Below are positions 23,781 to 31,987 of a stretch of 64,000 nt of DNA, one piece after another. The position numbers and the translations under genes were made by a program. Position 1 is the first letter of the stretch. Each line of letters starts with the position of its first letter. The stretch spans positions 1 to 64,000 of the forward strand of contig NZ_BMRN01000024.1 of the NCBI RefSeq assembly GCF_014648655.1. Direction: 5' to 3'. The notes beneath the pieces are model-generated. The model saw only the letters and a list, made by a program, of their open reading frames with translations, made no database searches and was not told the origin of the DNA. This stretch comes from Streptomyces atratus (GTDB lineage Bacteria > Actinomycetota > Actinomycetes > Streptomycetales > Streptomycetaceae).

Positions 23781-24095
23781 TTGTTGCGAAGCGTGGGGCA
23801 GACGCGGGTGACCGGCAGTGGTGAGGATCCAAGGGTGACGGGGCTGCGTACGGCCGTCTCCCGACTCCGCCGAGAGCTCGCGGGGCATCCCGCGGAGTTC
23901 CCGGACCGGGGGATCGCCGAGGACGAGCTGGCCGCGCTGGATGCGATGGCCGTCAGTGGCGCACCCGAGATTCCGCGCCTGCGCCGTTCGCTGCTGCTGA
24001 TCGCGGGGGCGATCGGCTCGGTCAGCGCACTGGCCTGCGCACTCAGGGACGTACGAGTCGCCGTGGATCTCTTCGGCGAGCCGCCGCGCCGCTGA
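23781..24095 (+). CDS. Small conserved Streptomyces protein (DUF5955-like)
   Basis: About 104 aa from TTG 23781 (GGGGAG 5-6 bases upstream); TTG 23784 or GTG 23808 are alternatives. Visible are TGLRTAVSRLRRELAGHP, AEDELAALDAMAVSG and a mildly hydrophobic helix LLIAGAIGSVSALA near the end, with a closing VAVDLFGEPPRR. It is a helical protein of unknown function, convergent with the response regulator (18-bp gap). Confidence 0.7.
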   Translation: MLRSVGQTRVTGSGEDPRVTGLRTAVSRLRRELAGHPAEFPDRGIAEDELAALDAMAVSGAPEIPRLRRSLLLIAGAIGSVSALACALRDVRVAVDLFGEPPRR

Positions 24096-24112
24096 CGTAC
24101 GGCGGCCCGGGA

Positions 24113-24745
24113 TCAGCGGCGGATCAGCCGACGGGCCGTCGCCGCCGCGACCGCAGAGGTACGGGAGTCCACGCCCAGCTTGGCGTAGATGTGCACCAGA
24201 TGGGACTTCACCGTCGCCTGGCTCAGAAAGAGTCTCTTGCTGATCTGCAGGTTCGAAAGGCCCTCGCCGACCAGCTGCAGGACTTCCAGCTCGCGCTTGG
24301 TCAGGGCCTCGGCCGGAGCCCGCATGCGGTCCATCAGCCGGTGGGCGACGGCCGGGGCGAGCGCCGACCGGCCGGCCGCCGCGGTGCGTACCGCCGCCGC
24401 CAGTTCCTCCGGCGGGGCGTCCTTCAGCAGATAGCCGGCGGCGCCCGCCTCGACCGCGGCCAGGATGTCGGCGTCCGTGTCGTACGTGGTGAGGATCAGG
24501 ACCCGGGGCCCGTCCGGTCGTGCCGTGATGGCCGCGGTGGCCCGGGAGCCGTGCATGCCCGTGCCGAACTGGAGGTCCATGAGGACGACGTCGAACTCGC
24601 CGGTCGCGGCGAGCTCGACGGCCCGCTCGGCCGTGGCCGCCTCGGCGACCACACAGAAGTCGGGTTCGGAGTCGAGCACGGCCCGTAGCCCCGCCCGTAC
24701 CACCGGGTGGTCGTCGGCCAGCAGCAGCCTGATGGGGTTGGTCAT
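24113..24745 (-). CDS. NarL/FixJ-type response regulator
   Basis: 210 aa. Receiver domain with D11-D12, phosphoacceptor D57 (VLMDLQF) and the K of YLLKDAP, then a LuxR-type helix-turn-helix (LTKRELEVLQLVGEGLSNLQ, SQATVKSHLVHIY). ATG 24745 overlaps the kinase stop (ATGA). It presumably controls the divergent ABC exporter at 26070. Confidence 0.93.
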   Translation of the reverse strand: MTNPIRLLLADDHPVVRAGLRAVLDSEPDFCVVAEAATAERAVELAATGEFDVVLMDLQFGTGMHGSRATAAITARPDGPRVLILTTYDTDADILAAVEAGAAGYLLKDAPPEELAAAVRTAAAGRSALAPAVAHRLMDRMRAPAEALTKRELEVLQLVGEGLSNLQISKRLFLSQATVKSHLVHIYAKLGVDSRTSAVAAATARRLIRR

Positions 24746-25959
24746 GCGGCGTCCTGTCCTGGCCGGCCGTCGGGGAGCGGAAGCGGGAGCGGGAGGGTGA
24801 GGGCGACGGCGGTGCCCTGGCCGGGCGCCGACTCGACACTGAGCGTGCCGCCCAGCGAACGGGCCCGCGACCGCATCGCGGGCAGGCCGAAGCCTCCGGT
24901 GCCGGCGTCCGTCACGGCCGGCCCGCACCCCGGGGTGAAGCCGCGGCCGTCGTCGACGACGTCCAGCGACACCGAGGTGTCCATGAAGCTGAGAGTGATC
25001 TCCGCCCGCCGCGCCCCGGCGTGCCGCACCGTGTTGGCCAGCGCCGACTGGGCGGTACGCAGCAATGCCACCTCGTACGGGGTGGGCAGCTCCACCGGGG
25101 TGCCGCTGACCGCGAACTGCACCGTGAGGCCGGGGCCCGTGGTGCGGGACGAGAGGCGTTCCAGGGCGGCCGTCAGGGAGCCGTTCTCCAGATCGGGCGG
25201 TGTCAGGGCGCGTACGAAGCGGCGGGCCTCGGCGAGATTGTCCTGTGCGGCCTCGCGGGCCCGACGGACGTGCGCGGTGGCGGGGGCGTCGGCGGGGAGA
25301 GTGCGTTCGGCGGCGCGCAGCAGCAACTGGATGCTGGACAGGCCCTGTGCCAGGGTGTCGTGGATCTCACGGGCCAGCCGTTCACGTTCGGCGAGCGTGC
25401 CCGCGGTGCGTTCCGCCTCGGCCAGCTCCGCACGGGTCGCCATCAGCTCCTCGATGAGCTCGCGGCGCCGTTCGTTCTCCCGGAACAGCGCGTCGTACCC
25501 GAAGACCGTCGCGACCGCGACCGCCGCGCCGAGCACCGGACCGATGAAGGTGCCGGGCGTGACGGCCTGGCCGTGCAGCACGAAGCTGGCGATGGCGGCG
25601 GCAGCGGTGACCGCGACGGTCGGCAGGGCCCAGCGCGTCGGCAGCAGATGCAGCTGCAGGAAGTAGAGCGGGAACGCCACCCACAGGGCGTCGGGCGACA
25701 GGGCGAGCAGCACCAGCCAGACAGCGCCCAGCAGCGCCAGCCACAGGGCGGCCGGTCGGCTGTGCGGCTGTACGGCGGGGATGAGCGCGCCCGCCGCGTA
25801 CACGCAGGCCATCACACAGGTGACCACGATGACGGCGGCGGAGTGCGGGGCGCCGTCACGGACGGCTTGTATCGCCGCGAGCGCGAGCAGCCCCACGAGC
25901 AGTGCGTGCAGGCACAGCCGTAGCGCGGCGGCGACCGGAGGGTGGGCACGGGAATCCAT
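24742..25959 (-). CDS. NarL-system sensor histidine kinase
   Basis: 405 aa. Several N-terminal membrane helices (about 10-155), a short coiled coil, then the HisKA_3 dimerisation domain with phosphorylated His H200 (LAREIHDTLAQGL) and an HATPase domain (DVVDDGRGFTPG, GGFGLPAMRSRA). It lacks a clear extracellular sensor domain, as in intramembrane-sensing DesK/LiaS-type kinases next to ABC transporters. ATG 25959 has a TACGCT box 9 bases upstream and no ribosome site, so it may be leaderless. Coupled to the regulator by ATGA. Confidence 0.92.
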   Translation of the reverse strand: MDSRAHPPVAAALRLCLHALLVGLLALAAIQAVRDGAPHSAAVIVVTCVMACVYAAGALIPAVQPHSRPAALWLALLGAVWLVLLALSPDALWVAFPLYFLQLHLLPTRWALPTVAVTAAAAIASFVLHGQAVTPGTFIGPVLGAAVAVATVFGYDALFRENERRRELIEELMATRAELAEAERTAGTLAERERLAREIHDTLAQGLSSIQLLLRAAERTLPADAPATAHVRRAREAAQDNLAEARRFVRALTPPDLENGSLTAALERLSSRTTGPGLTVQFAVSGTPVELPTPYEVALLRTAQSALANTVRHAGARRAEITLSFMDTSVSLDVVDDGRGFTPGCGPAVTDAGTGGFGLPAMRSRARSLGGTLSVESAPGQGTAVALTLPLPLPLPDGRPGQDAA

Positions 25960-26069
25960 GATTCGTCCAGCGTAGACGGACGGCGCCCCCGCCCGGTCAA
26001 TCGAAAGGTTGATGTCAGGCCCCACCGCCGAGCGATGTCTCCGGAGGCCGGCGAACCGAGACTGGGAGC

Positions 26070-27164
26070 ATGTTCGTCGCATGGAGAGATCTCAGGTTCG
26101 CCAAGGGGCGGTTCGCGCTCATGGGCACGGTCGTGGTGCTGATCACGCTGCTCGTGGGCTTGCTGTCCGGCCTGACGGCCGGTCTGGCCCGGGAGAACAC
26201 CTCGGCCGTCACGGGGCTGAACGCGGACCACCTCGCGTTCGCCGCCCCGCCCGACGGCCAGTCGGTGTCCTTCACGAATTCGACCGTCGAGGAGAGCGCC
26301 TGGCGGAGCTGGGCCGAGCGGCCCGGTGTGAGTGACGCGGAGCCGCTCGGCATCCGCACCCTCAACGCCGCAACCGTCGAGGGGGAGCGCACGGCCGCCG
26401 TCTCGGCCTTCGGTGTCGAGCCGGGCGGGGGCCTGGCGCCCATCGGCGATGCGCGCGTCGGCACCGGGAAGGTGGTGCTGTCCGAGCAGGCCGCCGACGA
26501 CCTGGGGGCCAGGGCCGGAGAGCGGCTGCGGCTCGGCGGCAGCGAGGTGACCGTGGCAGCGGTCTCGGGAGATGCCTCGTACAGCCACACGCCGGTCGTG
26601 TGGACCTCGCTCGACGACTGGCAGCGCTTCGGGGCCGATGGCTCCGGCGGTGCGCAGCACGCCACGGTGATCGCGCTGACCACCACCGACGGCGCGGACC
26701 TCTCCGCGGGCGACAGAGCGACGGGCACCAGCACGCTCTCCCTCGGGGACTCCCTCACCGCCATCGGCTCCTACCAGGCCGAGAACGGCTCGCTCCAGCT
26801 GATGCGCGGCTTCCTCTTCGCCATCTCCGCCCTGGTCATCGGCGCCTTCTTCACCGTCTGGACGATCCAGCGCAGCGGCGATGTCGCCGTCCTCAAGGCG
26901 CTCGGCGCCTCCACCCCGTATCTGCTGCGCGACGCGCTCGGGCAGGCCGTCGTGATGCTCGCCATCGGTACGGGAGTGGGCACCGCACTCGCCTCGGGCA
27001 TCGGCGCGGTGGTCAGCGGCGGCGCCGTGCCGTTCGTCCTCGACGCGGCGACCGTCCTGGTCCCGGCGGCAGTCATGATCACCCTCGGTGCCGCCGGGGC
27101 GGCCCTGTCCATCCGGCGGATCACCGCCGTCGACCCGCTCACCGCACTCGGGAGTGCCCGATGA
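26070..27164 (+). CDS. FtsX/MacB-type ABC transporter permease
   Basis: 364 aa. One N-terminal helix (MGTVVVLITLLVGLLSG), a large extracellular MacB-like periplasmic core (about 40-240), then three helices (FAISALVIGAFFTVWTI, VVMLAIGTGVGTALASG, VLVPAAVMITLGAAGAA) and the closing ITAVDPLTALGSAR. The RSGDVAVLKALGAS signature marks the FtsX family. GGGAG precedes ATG 26070 closely. The gene overlaps the ATPase by 4 bp and is divergent from the two-component system, a pairing typical of envelope-stress or peptide-efflux modules. Confidence 0.9.
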   Translation: MFVAWRDLRFAKGRFALMGTVVVLITLLVGLLSGLTAGLARENTSAVTGLNADHLAFAAPPDGQSVSFTNSTVEESAWRSWAERPGVSDAEPLGIRTLNAATVEGERTAAVSAFGVEPGGGLAPIGDARVGTGKVVLSEQAADDLGARAGERLRLGGSEVTVAAVSGDASYSHTPVVWTSLDDWQRFGADGSGGAQHATVIALTTTDGADLSAGDRATGTSTLSLGDSLTAIGSYQAENGSLQLMRGFLFAISALVIGAFFTVWTIQRSGDVAVLKALGASTPYLLRDALGQAVVMLAIGTGVGTALASGIGAVVSGGAVPFVLDAATVLVPAAVMITLGAAGAALSIRRITAVDPLTALGSAR

Positions 27165-27841
27165 CCCTCACCCTCGCCGATGTCACCCTCACCTACCCCG
27201 ACGGCGACGGCCGGCTCACCGCCCTGGACCACGTCTCGCTGGATGTGCCCGCGGGTTCGCTCACCGCGGTCGTCGGACCGTCCGGCTCCGGCAAGTCCAG
27301 CCTTCTGGCGGTGGCCGCGACCCTGGTCACCCCGGACGAGGGACGGGTCGTCGTCGCCGGTACGGACACCGCGGGCCTCGGGCGTGCGGAAAAGACGGCG
27401 CTGCGCCGCGAACGCATCGGCATCGTCTTCCAGCAGCCCAACCTGCTGCCGTCCCTCACCGCGGCCGAACAGCTCCAGGTGATGACCCATCTGTCGGGCG
27501 GCGCCGTACGCGGAGCCCGCGGCCGGGCGCTGGAGCTGCTGGACGCGGTCGGCCTCGCGGACAAGGCCGACCGCAGGCCCCATCAGCTGTCGGGCGGACA
27601 GCGTCAGCGGATCAATATCGCCCGAGCCCTGATGAACGACCCGGCGGTGCTGCTCGTCGACGAACCGACCAGCGCACTCGACCACGAGCGGGGTGCCGCA
27701 GTGCTCGACCTGCTGGTCACGCTGACGACGGAGCGGTCGACGGCGACCGTGATGGTCACGCACGACCGGGCCCATCTGGACCGGGTGGACCGCACCGTCA
27801 TGATGGACGACGGACGTCTGACGGCGCCCGTAGCGACCTGA
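27161..27841 (+). CDS. ABC transporter ATP-binding protein (MacB/LolD type)
   Basis: 226 aa. Walker A GPSGSGKS, Q-loop FQQPNLLP, signature LSGGQRQR, Walker B VLLVDEPTSALD and switch His in VTHDRAH. Starts within the permease stop (ATGA). It forms an ABC exporter or mechanotransmission complex with the FtsX-like permease. Confidence 0.95.
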   Translation: MTLTLADVTLTYPDGDGRLTALDHVSLDVPAGSLTAVVGPSGSGKSSLLAVAATLVTPDEGRVVVAGTDTAGLGRAEKTALRRERIGIVFQQPNLLPSLTAAEQLQVMTHLSGGAVRGARGRALELLDAVGLADKADRRPHQLSGGQRQRINIARALMNDPAVLLVDEPTSALDHERGAAVLDLLVTLTTERSTATVMVTHDRAHLDRVDRTVMMDDGRLTAPVAT

Positions 27842-27844
27842 GTC

Positions 27845-27871
27845 GTCATGGGGGAGCCCGGCCCCCATGAC
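27845..27871. terminator. Bidirectional terminator
   Basis: Perfect 10-bp stem GTCATGGGGG (27845-27854) with 27862-27871 around a 7-base loop, placed exactly between the convergent ABC ATPase and IclR-type genes. Confidence 0.8.
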
Positions 27872-27874
27872 ATC

Positions 27875-28675
27875 TCAGCCGGTGGAACCGCTGCTTGCCA
27901 GCGCGTCGGAGAGTTCCTTCGCGGCCTGCTGCAGAATCGGCACGATCCGCTCCGTCGCCGCCTCCGTCACCCGGCCCGCCGGACCCGAGATCGAAATCGC
28001 GGCCGAGGTGGGGGAGTTGGGTACGGAGACCGCCAGGCAGCGCACCCCGATCTCCTGCTCGTTGTCGTCGACCGCGTAGCCGACCCTGCGGACGTGCTCC
28101 AGTGCGTCGAGGAAGCCGTCAGGAGTGGTGATCGTCTTCTCGGTGGCGGCCGGCATTCCGGTACGGGCGAGCAGGGCCCGTACCTCCTCCGGGGACGTAT
28201 GCGCCAGCAGCGCCTTGCCGACCCCCGTGGAGTGGGGGAGCACCCGGCGGCCCACCTCGGTGAACATGCGCATCGAGTGCTTGGACGGCACCTGCGCCAC
28301 GTACACGATCTCGTCGCCGTCGAGCAGCGCCATGTTCGCGGTCTCGCCGGTCTCCTCGACCAGACGCGCGAGATACGGGCGGGCCCAGGTGCCGAGCAGC
28401 CGGGACGCGGACTCGCCGAGCCGGATCAGACGCGGGCCGAGCGCATAGCGCCGGTTCGGCTGCTGGCGCACATATCCGCAGATCACCAGCGTGCGCATCA
28501 GTCGGTGAATGGTCGGCAGCGGGAGTCCGCTGCTCGCGGAGAGTTCACTCAGCCCGACCTCGCCCCCCGCGTCCGCCATCCGCTCCAGCAGATCGAAGGC
28601 GCGCTCAAGGGACTGCACACCACCGCTGGAAGCGGCGGGCTTGGAGTCGGATGTGCTGGCGTGGGACGGCGGCAC
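27875..28675 (-). CDS. allR: IclR-family regulator, AllR-like
   Basis: 266 aa. Winged helix N-terminus (GGVQSLERAFDLLERMADAG, SELSASSGLPLPTIHRLMRT) and an IclR effector domain (RVLPHSTGVGKALLAHTSPE, YAVDDNEQEIGVRCLAVSV, SISGPAGR). GTG 28675 has GAAAGGA about 7 bases upstream; a TTG ten codons earlier lacks one. It is divergent from allantoinase. In Streptomyces coelicolor an IclR-type regulator, AllR, is reported to control allantoin genes and aceB. The shared 17-bp element here is the likely operator. Confidence 0.88.
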   Translation of the reverse strand: MPPSHASTSDSKPAASSGGVQSLERAFDLLERMADAGGEVGLSELSASSGLPLPTIHRLMRTLVICGYVRQQPNRRYALGPRLIRLGESASRLLGTWARPYLARLVEETGETANMALLDGDEIVYVAQVPSKHSMRMFTEVGRRVLPHSTGVGKALLAHTSPEEVRALLARTGMPAATEKTITTPDGFLDALEHVRRVGYAVDDNEQEIGVRCLAVSVPNSPTSAAISISGPAGRVTEAATERIVPILQQAAKELSDALASSGSTG

Positions 28676-28931
28676 GTCAACGGTCCTTTCGAGGCGGAAG
28701 AGCAAGGCAGCAGCCTACCGGGCGGTTCCCGATCGGCCCACTGCTCCGGGTGCGGCGTCCTGGCCGGTCAGAGACCGTTTGTCCCGGTGTCTGCGGTCGG
28801 CGGGGCAGTTCTGCGGTGCCGCACTGGTTCCATGTTACGTTCCGCTCTCCGAAATTGATCTTTTGCTTTGTGGAAATCTCCAGTTGTGGGCGCGGGTGGT
28901 CCACCGGCTGTCCGGCGGGGAAAGTGGGGTC
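28676..28931. other. Divergent regulatory region between allR and allantoinase
   Basis: No gene supported. It includes TGGA-AATC-TCCA (28871-28882), a weak palindrome of uncertain meaning. The allantoinase promoter and operator lie just downstream. Confidence 0.5.
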
Positions 28932-28979
28932 TTGACGGGCCCGAATCCCGAGTGAAGACTCCTTCAACAGTTCGTTGAA
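28932..28979 (+). promoter_or_regulatory. Allantoinase promoter and AllR-type operator
   Basis: TTGACG (28932-28937), 17-bp spacer, AAGACT (28955-28960), then a perfect inverted repeat TTCAAC-AGTTC-GTTGAA (28963-28979). A repressor bound there would cover the transcription start. The same 17-mer pattern (TTCAAYRGTTYGTTGAW) is at the aceB promoter. Confidence 0.7.
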
Positions 28980-29016
28980 TTTGCCAGTGGCCGAAAGTCC
29001 GAAGTGAGGAGCACGG

Positions 29017-30360
29017 GTGTCCGGTGCGGACGTGAATCTGGTACTGCGCTCGACGCGTGTCGTCACCCCGGACGGGACGCGTCCCGCGGCGGTTGCCGTC
29101 GCCGACGGGAGAATCGACGCCGTCCTGCCGTACGACACCGAGGTGCCGGCCGGTGCCCGGTCGGAGGACTTCGGTGACGACGTCCTGCTGCCCGGACTCG
29201 TCGACACCCATGTCCATGTGAACGACCCCGGCCGCACCGAGTGGGAAGGTTTCCGCACCGCCACCCGCGCCGCGGCGGCGGGCGGCATCACCACCCTGCT
29301 CGACATGCCGCTCAACTCCCTCCCGCCGACCACAAGCGTCGCTCATCTGCGCACCAAGCAGCAGGTGGCCGCCCCCAAGGCGCACATCGACACCGGATTC
29401 TGGGGCGGAGCGATCCCGTCCAATGTCAAGGACCTGCGCCCGCTGTACGAGGCCGGGGTGTTCGGCTTCAAATGCTTCCTCTCGCCCTCCGGCGTCGACG
29501 AGTTCCCGGAGCTCGACCAGGAGCAGCTGGCCAGGTCCATGGCCGAGATCGCCGGCTTCGGCGGGCTGCTGATCGTGCACGCCGAGGATCCGCGCCATCT
29601 GGCCTCCGCACCGCAGCGCAGCGGGCCCGCGTATGCCGACTTTCTCGCCTCCCGGCCCCGTGACGCCGAGAACACCGCGATCGAGGGGCTCATCGCGCAC
29701 GCCAGGCGGCTGAACGCCCGGGTTCATGTGCTGCACCTCTCCTCCGGTGACGCGCTGCCGATGATCGCCGCCGCCAAGCGTGAGGGCGTACGGATCACCG
29801 TCGAGTCCTGTCCGCACTTCCTCACCCTCACCGCCGAGGAAGTCCCGGACGGCGCGACGGAGTTCAAGTGCTGCCCGCCGATCAGGGAGGCCGCCAACCA
29901 GGACGCGCTGTGGGGCGGGCTGGCCGACGGGACGATCGACTGCATCGTCTCCGACCACTCGCCGTGCACCACCGACCTCAAGACGCCGGACTTCGCCTCC
30001 GCCTGGGGCGGCATCTCCTCCCTCCAGCTGGGGCTCCCCGCCATCTGGACCGAGGCCCGCAGGCGCGGCCACTCGCTCGACGACGTCGTCCGCTGGATGT
30101 CGGCCGCCCCCGCGGCACTGGCCGGGCTCACCCGCAAGGGCGCCATCGAGGCCGGCCGCGACGCCGACTTCGCCGTCCTCGCCCCGGACGAGACCTTCAC
30201 CGTCGACCCCGCCGAACTCTTCCACCGCAACCAGGTCACCGCCTACGCCGGCAGGACCCTGCACGGCGTCGTGAGATCGACCTGGCTGCGCGGCGCAAGG
30301 ATCGCGGCGGACGGCACCGTCGCCGAACCCACCGGACGCCTCCTCGAAAGGAACCACTGA
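29017..30360 (+). CDS. allB: Allantoinase
   Basis: 447 aa, a zinc amidohydrolase that opens allantoin to allantoate in the cytoplasm. Metal ligands and catalytic residues visible: H65 and H67 (VDTHVHVNDPGRTEWEGF), carboxylated Lys K152 (GFKCFLSP), H188 (IVHAED), H240 or H237 (VHVLHLSSGD) and D313 (VSDHSPC). GTG start with GAGGAG upstream. It is 2 bp from allantoicase, in one operon, and is preceded by the AllR-type inverted repeat. Confidence 0.96.
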   Translation: MSGADVNLVLRSTRVVTPDGTRPAAVAVADGRIDAVLPYDTEVPAGARSEDFGDDVLLPGLVDTHVHVNDPGRTEWEGFRTATRAAAAGGITTLLDMPLNSLPPTTSVAHLRTKQQVAAPKAHIDTGFWGGAIPSNVKDLRPLYEAGVFGFKCFLSPSGVDEFPELDQEQLARSMAEIAGFGGLLIVHAEDPRHLASAPQRSGPAYADFLASRPRDAENTAIEGLIAHARRLNARVHVLHLSSGDALPMIAAAKREGVRITVESCPHFLTLTAEEVPDGATEFKCCPPIREAANQDALWGGLADGTIDCIVSDHSPCTTDLKTPDFASAWGGISSLQLGLPAIWTEARRRGHSLDDVVRWMSAAPAALAGLTRKGAIEAGRDADFAVLAPDETFTVDPAELFHRNQVTAYAGRTLHGVVRSTWLRGARIAADGTVAEPTGRLLERNH

Positions 30361-30362
30361 CC

Positions 30363-31478
30363 ATGACGGCGACAGCCCGCTTCACCGGCGACGCGAATCC
30401 GTACGGCGGCGGCGATCCGTACGCCGACTACCGCACCGCCGACTTCCCCTTCACCGACCTCGTCGACCTTGCCGACCGGCGGCTCGGCGCGGGAGTGATC
30501 GCCGCCAACGACGAGTTCTTCGCCGAGCGCGAGAATCTGCTGAAGCCGGAGCCCGCCGAGTTCGATCCCGAGCGCTTCGGGCACAAGGGCAAGATCATGG
30601 ACGGCTGGGAGACCCGCCGCCGACGCGGCGCGAGCGCCGACCGGCCGCACCCCACGGACGAGGACCACGACTGGGCACTCGTACGGCTCGGTGCGCCCGG
30701 AGTCGTACGCGGCATCATCGTCGACACCGCCCACTTCCGCGGCAACTACCCGCAGGCCGTCTCCGTCGAGGCGGCCTGCGTCCCCGGCTCCCCGTCGCCC
30801 GGGGAACTCCTCGGGCCCGGCGTGAAGTGGACAACGCTCGTACCGCGTACAGCCGTTGGCGGGCACGCGGCCAATGGCTTCGTCGTCGCGGCCGAGCAAC
30901 GTGTGACCCATCTGCGGGTCAATCAGCACCCCGACGGCGGGATCGCCCGACTCCGGGTGTACGGCGAGGTCGCCCCCGACCCCGCCTGGCTGGCCGCCCT
31001 CGGCACCTTTGATCTGGTCGCCCTGGAGAACGGCGGCATGGTCGAGGACGCCTCCGACCGCTTCTACTCCCCGGCCACCAACACCATCCAGCCGGGCAGG
31101 TCCCGCAAGATGGACGACGGCTGGGAGACCCGCCGCCGACGCGACAAGGGCAACGACTGGATCCGCTACCGGCTCGTCGAGCAGGCGGAGATCCGCGCCG
31201 TCGAGATCGACACCGCGTATCTGAAGGGCAACTCGGCAGGCTGGGCGAGCCTTTCCGCATGCGACGGGGAGAGCGGCGAGTGGACCGAAGTGCTGCCCCG
31301 GACCCGGCTGCAGCCCGACACGAACCACCGCTTCGTCCTGCCGGAGGCGGTGCGGGCAACGCACATCCGGATCGACATCTTCCCCGACGGCGGCATTTCC
31401 CGGCTGCGGTTGTTCGGCTCACCGACGGAGGGGGGCGCCGCGCGACTGGCCGCGCGCCACCGCGAGCTCGGCGGTTAG
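30363..31478 (+). CDS. alc: Allantoicase
   Basis: 371 aa, hydrolyses allantoate to ureidoglycolate and urea. It has the family's two homologous halves, each with a KxMDDGWETRRRR-type motif (KIMDGWETRRRRG near residue 78, KMDDGWETRRRRD near 250), an N-W/DTxxxxGN segment (DTAHFRGNYPQ, DTAYLKGNSAG) and an HPDGGIARLRVYG / FPDGGISRLRLFG ending. AAGGAACC precedes ATG 30363. A strong terminator follows, closing the allantoin operon. Confidence 0.96.
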   Translation: MTATARFTGDANPYGGGDPYADYRTADFPFTDLVDLADRRLGAGVIAANDEFFAERENLLKPEPAEFDPERFGHKGKIMDGWETRRRRGASADRPHPTDEDHDWALVRLGAPGVVRGIIVDTAHFRGNYPQAVSVEAACVPGSPSPGELLGPGVKWTTLVPRTAVGGHAANGFVVAAEQRVTHLRVNQHPDGGIARLRVYGEVAPDPAWLAALGTFDLVALENGGMVEDASDRFYSPATNTIQPGRSRKMDDGWETRRRRDKGNDWIRYRLVEQAEIRAVEIDTAYLKGNSAGWASLSACDGESGEWTEVLPRTRLQPDTNHRFVLPEAVRATHIRIDIFPDGGISRLRLFGSPTEGGAARLAARHRELGG

Positions 31479-31495
31479 GGCCTTTGGCCCACCCG

Positions 31496-31532
31496 GGAGC
31501 CGGACGGGCCGATATCCGGCCCGTCCGGCTCC
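31496..31532. terminator. Strong terminator after allantoicase
   Basis: Perfect 15-bp stem (31496-31510 with 31518-31532), 7-base loop. Confidence 0.85.
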
Positions 31533-31584
31533 ATCCGGGTGTGCCCCATCGGTCCTCGTCCAAGGCATATGGGAACCTGGGTGC

Positions 31585-31914
31585 ATGATCTTCATCGCCG
31601 TCAAATTCACCGTCCACAGCGCCGACCGCGACAACTGGCTCCCGGCCGTAGAGGACTTCACCCTTGCCACCCGGAAGGAGCCCGGCAATGTGTTCTTCGA
31701 GTGGTCGTACAGCGTCGAGAACCCGGACCAGTTCGTCCTGCTGGAGGCCTTCGCCTCCCCCGAGGCCGGGGAGGCCCATGTGAAGTCGCAGCACTTCGCC
31801 GCGGCGATGGACACCATGGCGGATCTCGTCGCCCAGACTCCGGAGATCATCAACGTCGAGGTGCCGGGCGAGGGTTGGTCCCGGATGGCGGAGCTCACCC
31901 CGCGCTCGCGGTGA
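31585..31914 (+). CDS. ABM-domain (quinol monooxygenase-like) protein
   Basis: 109 aa, a dimeric ferredoxin-like antibiotic-biosynthesis-monooxygenase fold as in YgiN. It has MIFIAVKFTVHSADRDNWL, ATRKEPGNVFFEWSYSVENP, FVLLEAFASPEAGEAHVKSQ and HFAAAM. Such proteins oxidise quinols or small aromatics without cofactor, but many have no known substrate. No ribosome site before the ATG; TATGGG lies about 11 bases upstream. Confidence 0.85.
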   Translation: MIFIAVKFTVHSADRDNWLPAVEDFTLATRKEPGNVFFEWSYSVENPDQFVLLEAFASPEAGEAHVKSQHFAAAMDTMADLVAQTPEIINVEVPGEGWSRMAELTPRSR

Positions 31915-31928
31915 TCCGCACGTCGGCG

Positions 31929-31966
31929 TGTCCGTGCCGAGTGACGCGGACACGGCGGCACGGACA
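31929..31966. terminator. Bidirectional terminator
   Basis: 11-bp perfect stem (31929-31939 with 31956-31966) between the convergent ABM and aldo/keto reductase genes. Confidence 0.7.
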
Positions 31967-31987
31967 CACACCGACGCGACAGGCCCC

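Noticed and set aside
28871..28882. TGGAAATCTCCA as AllR operator
   Set aside because: Not repeated at aceB, whereas the TTCAAC-N5-GTTGAA element is; kept only as a note.
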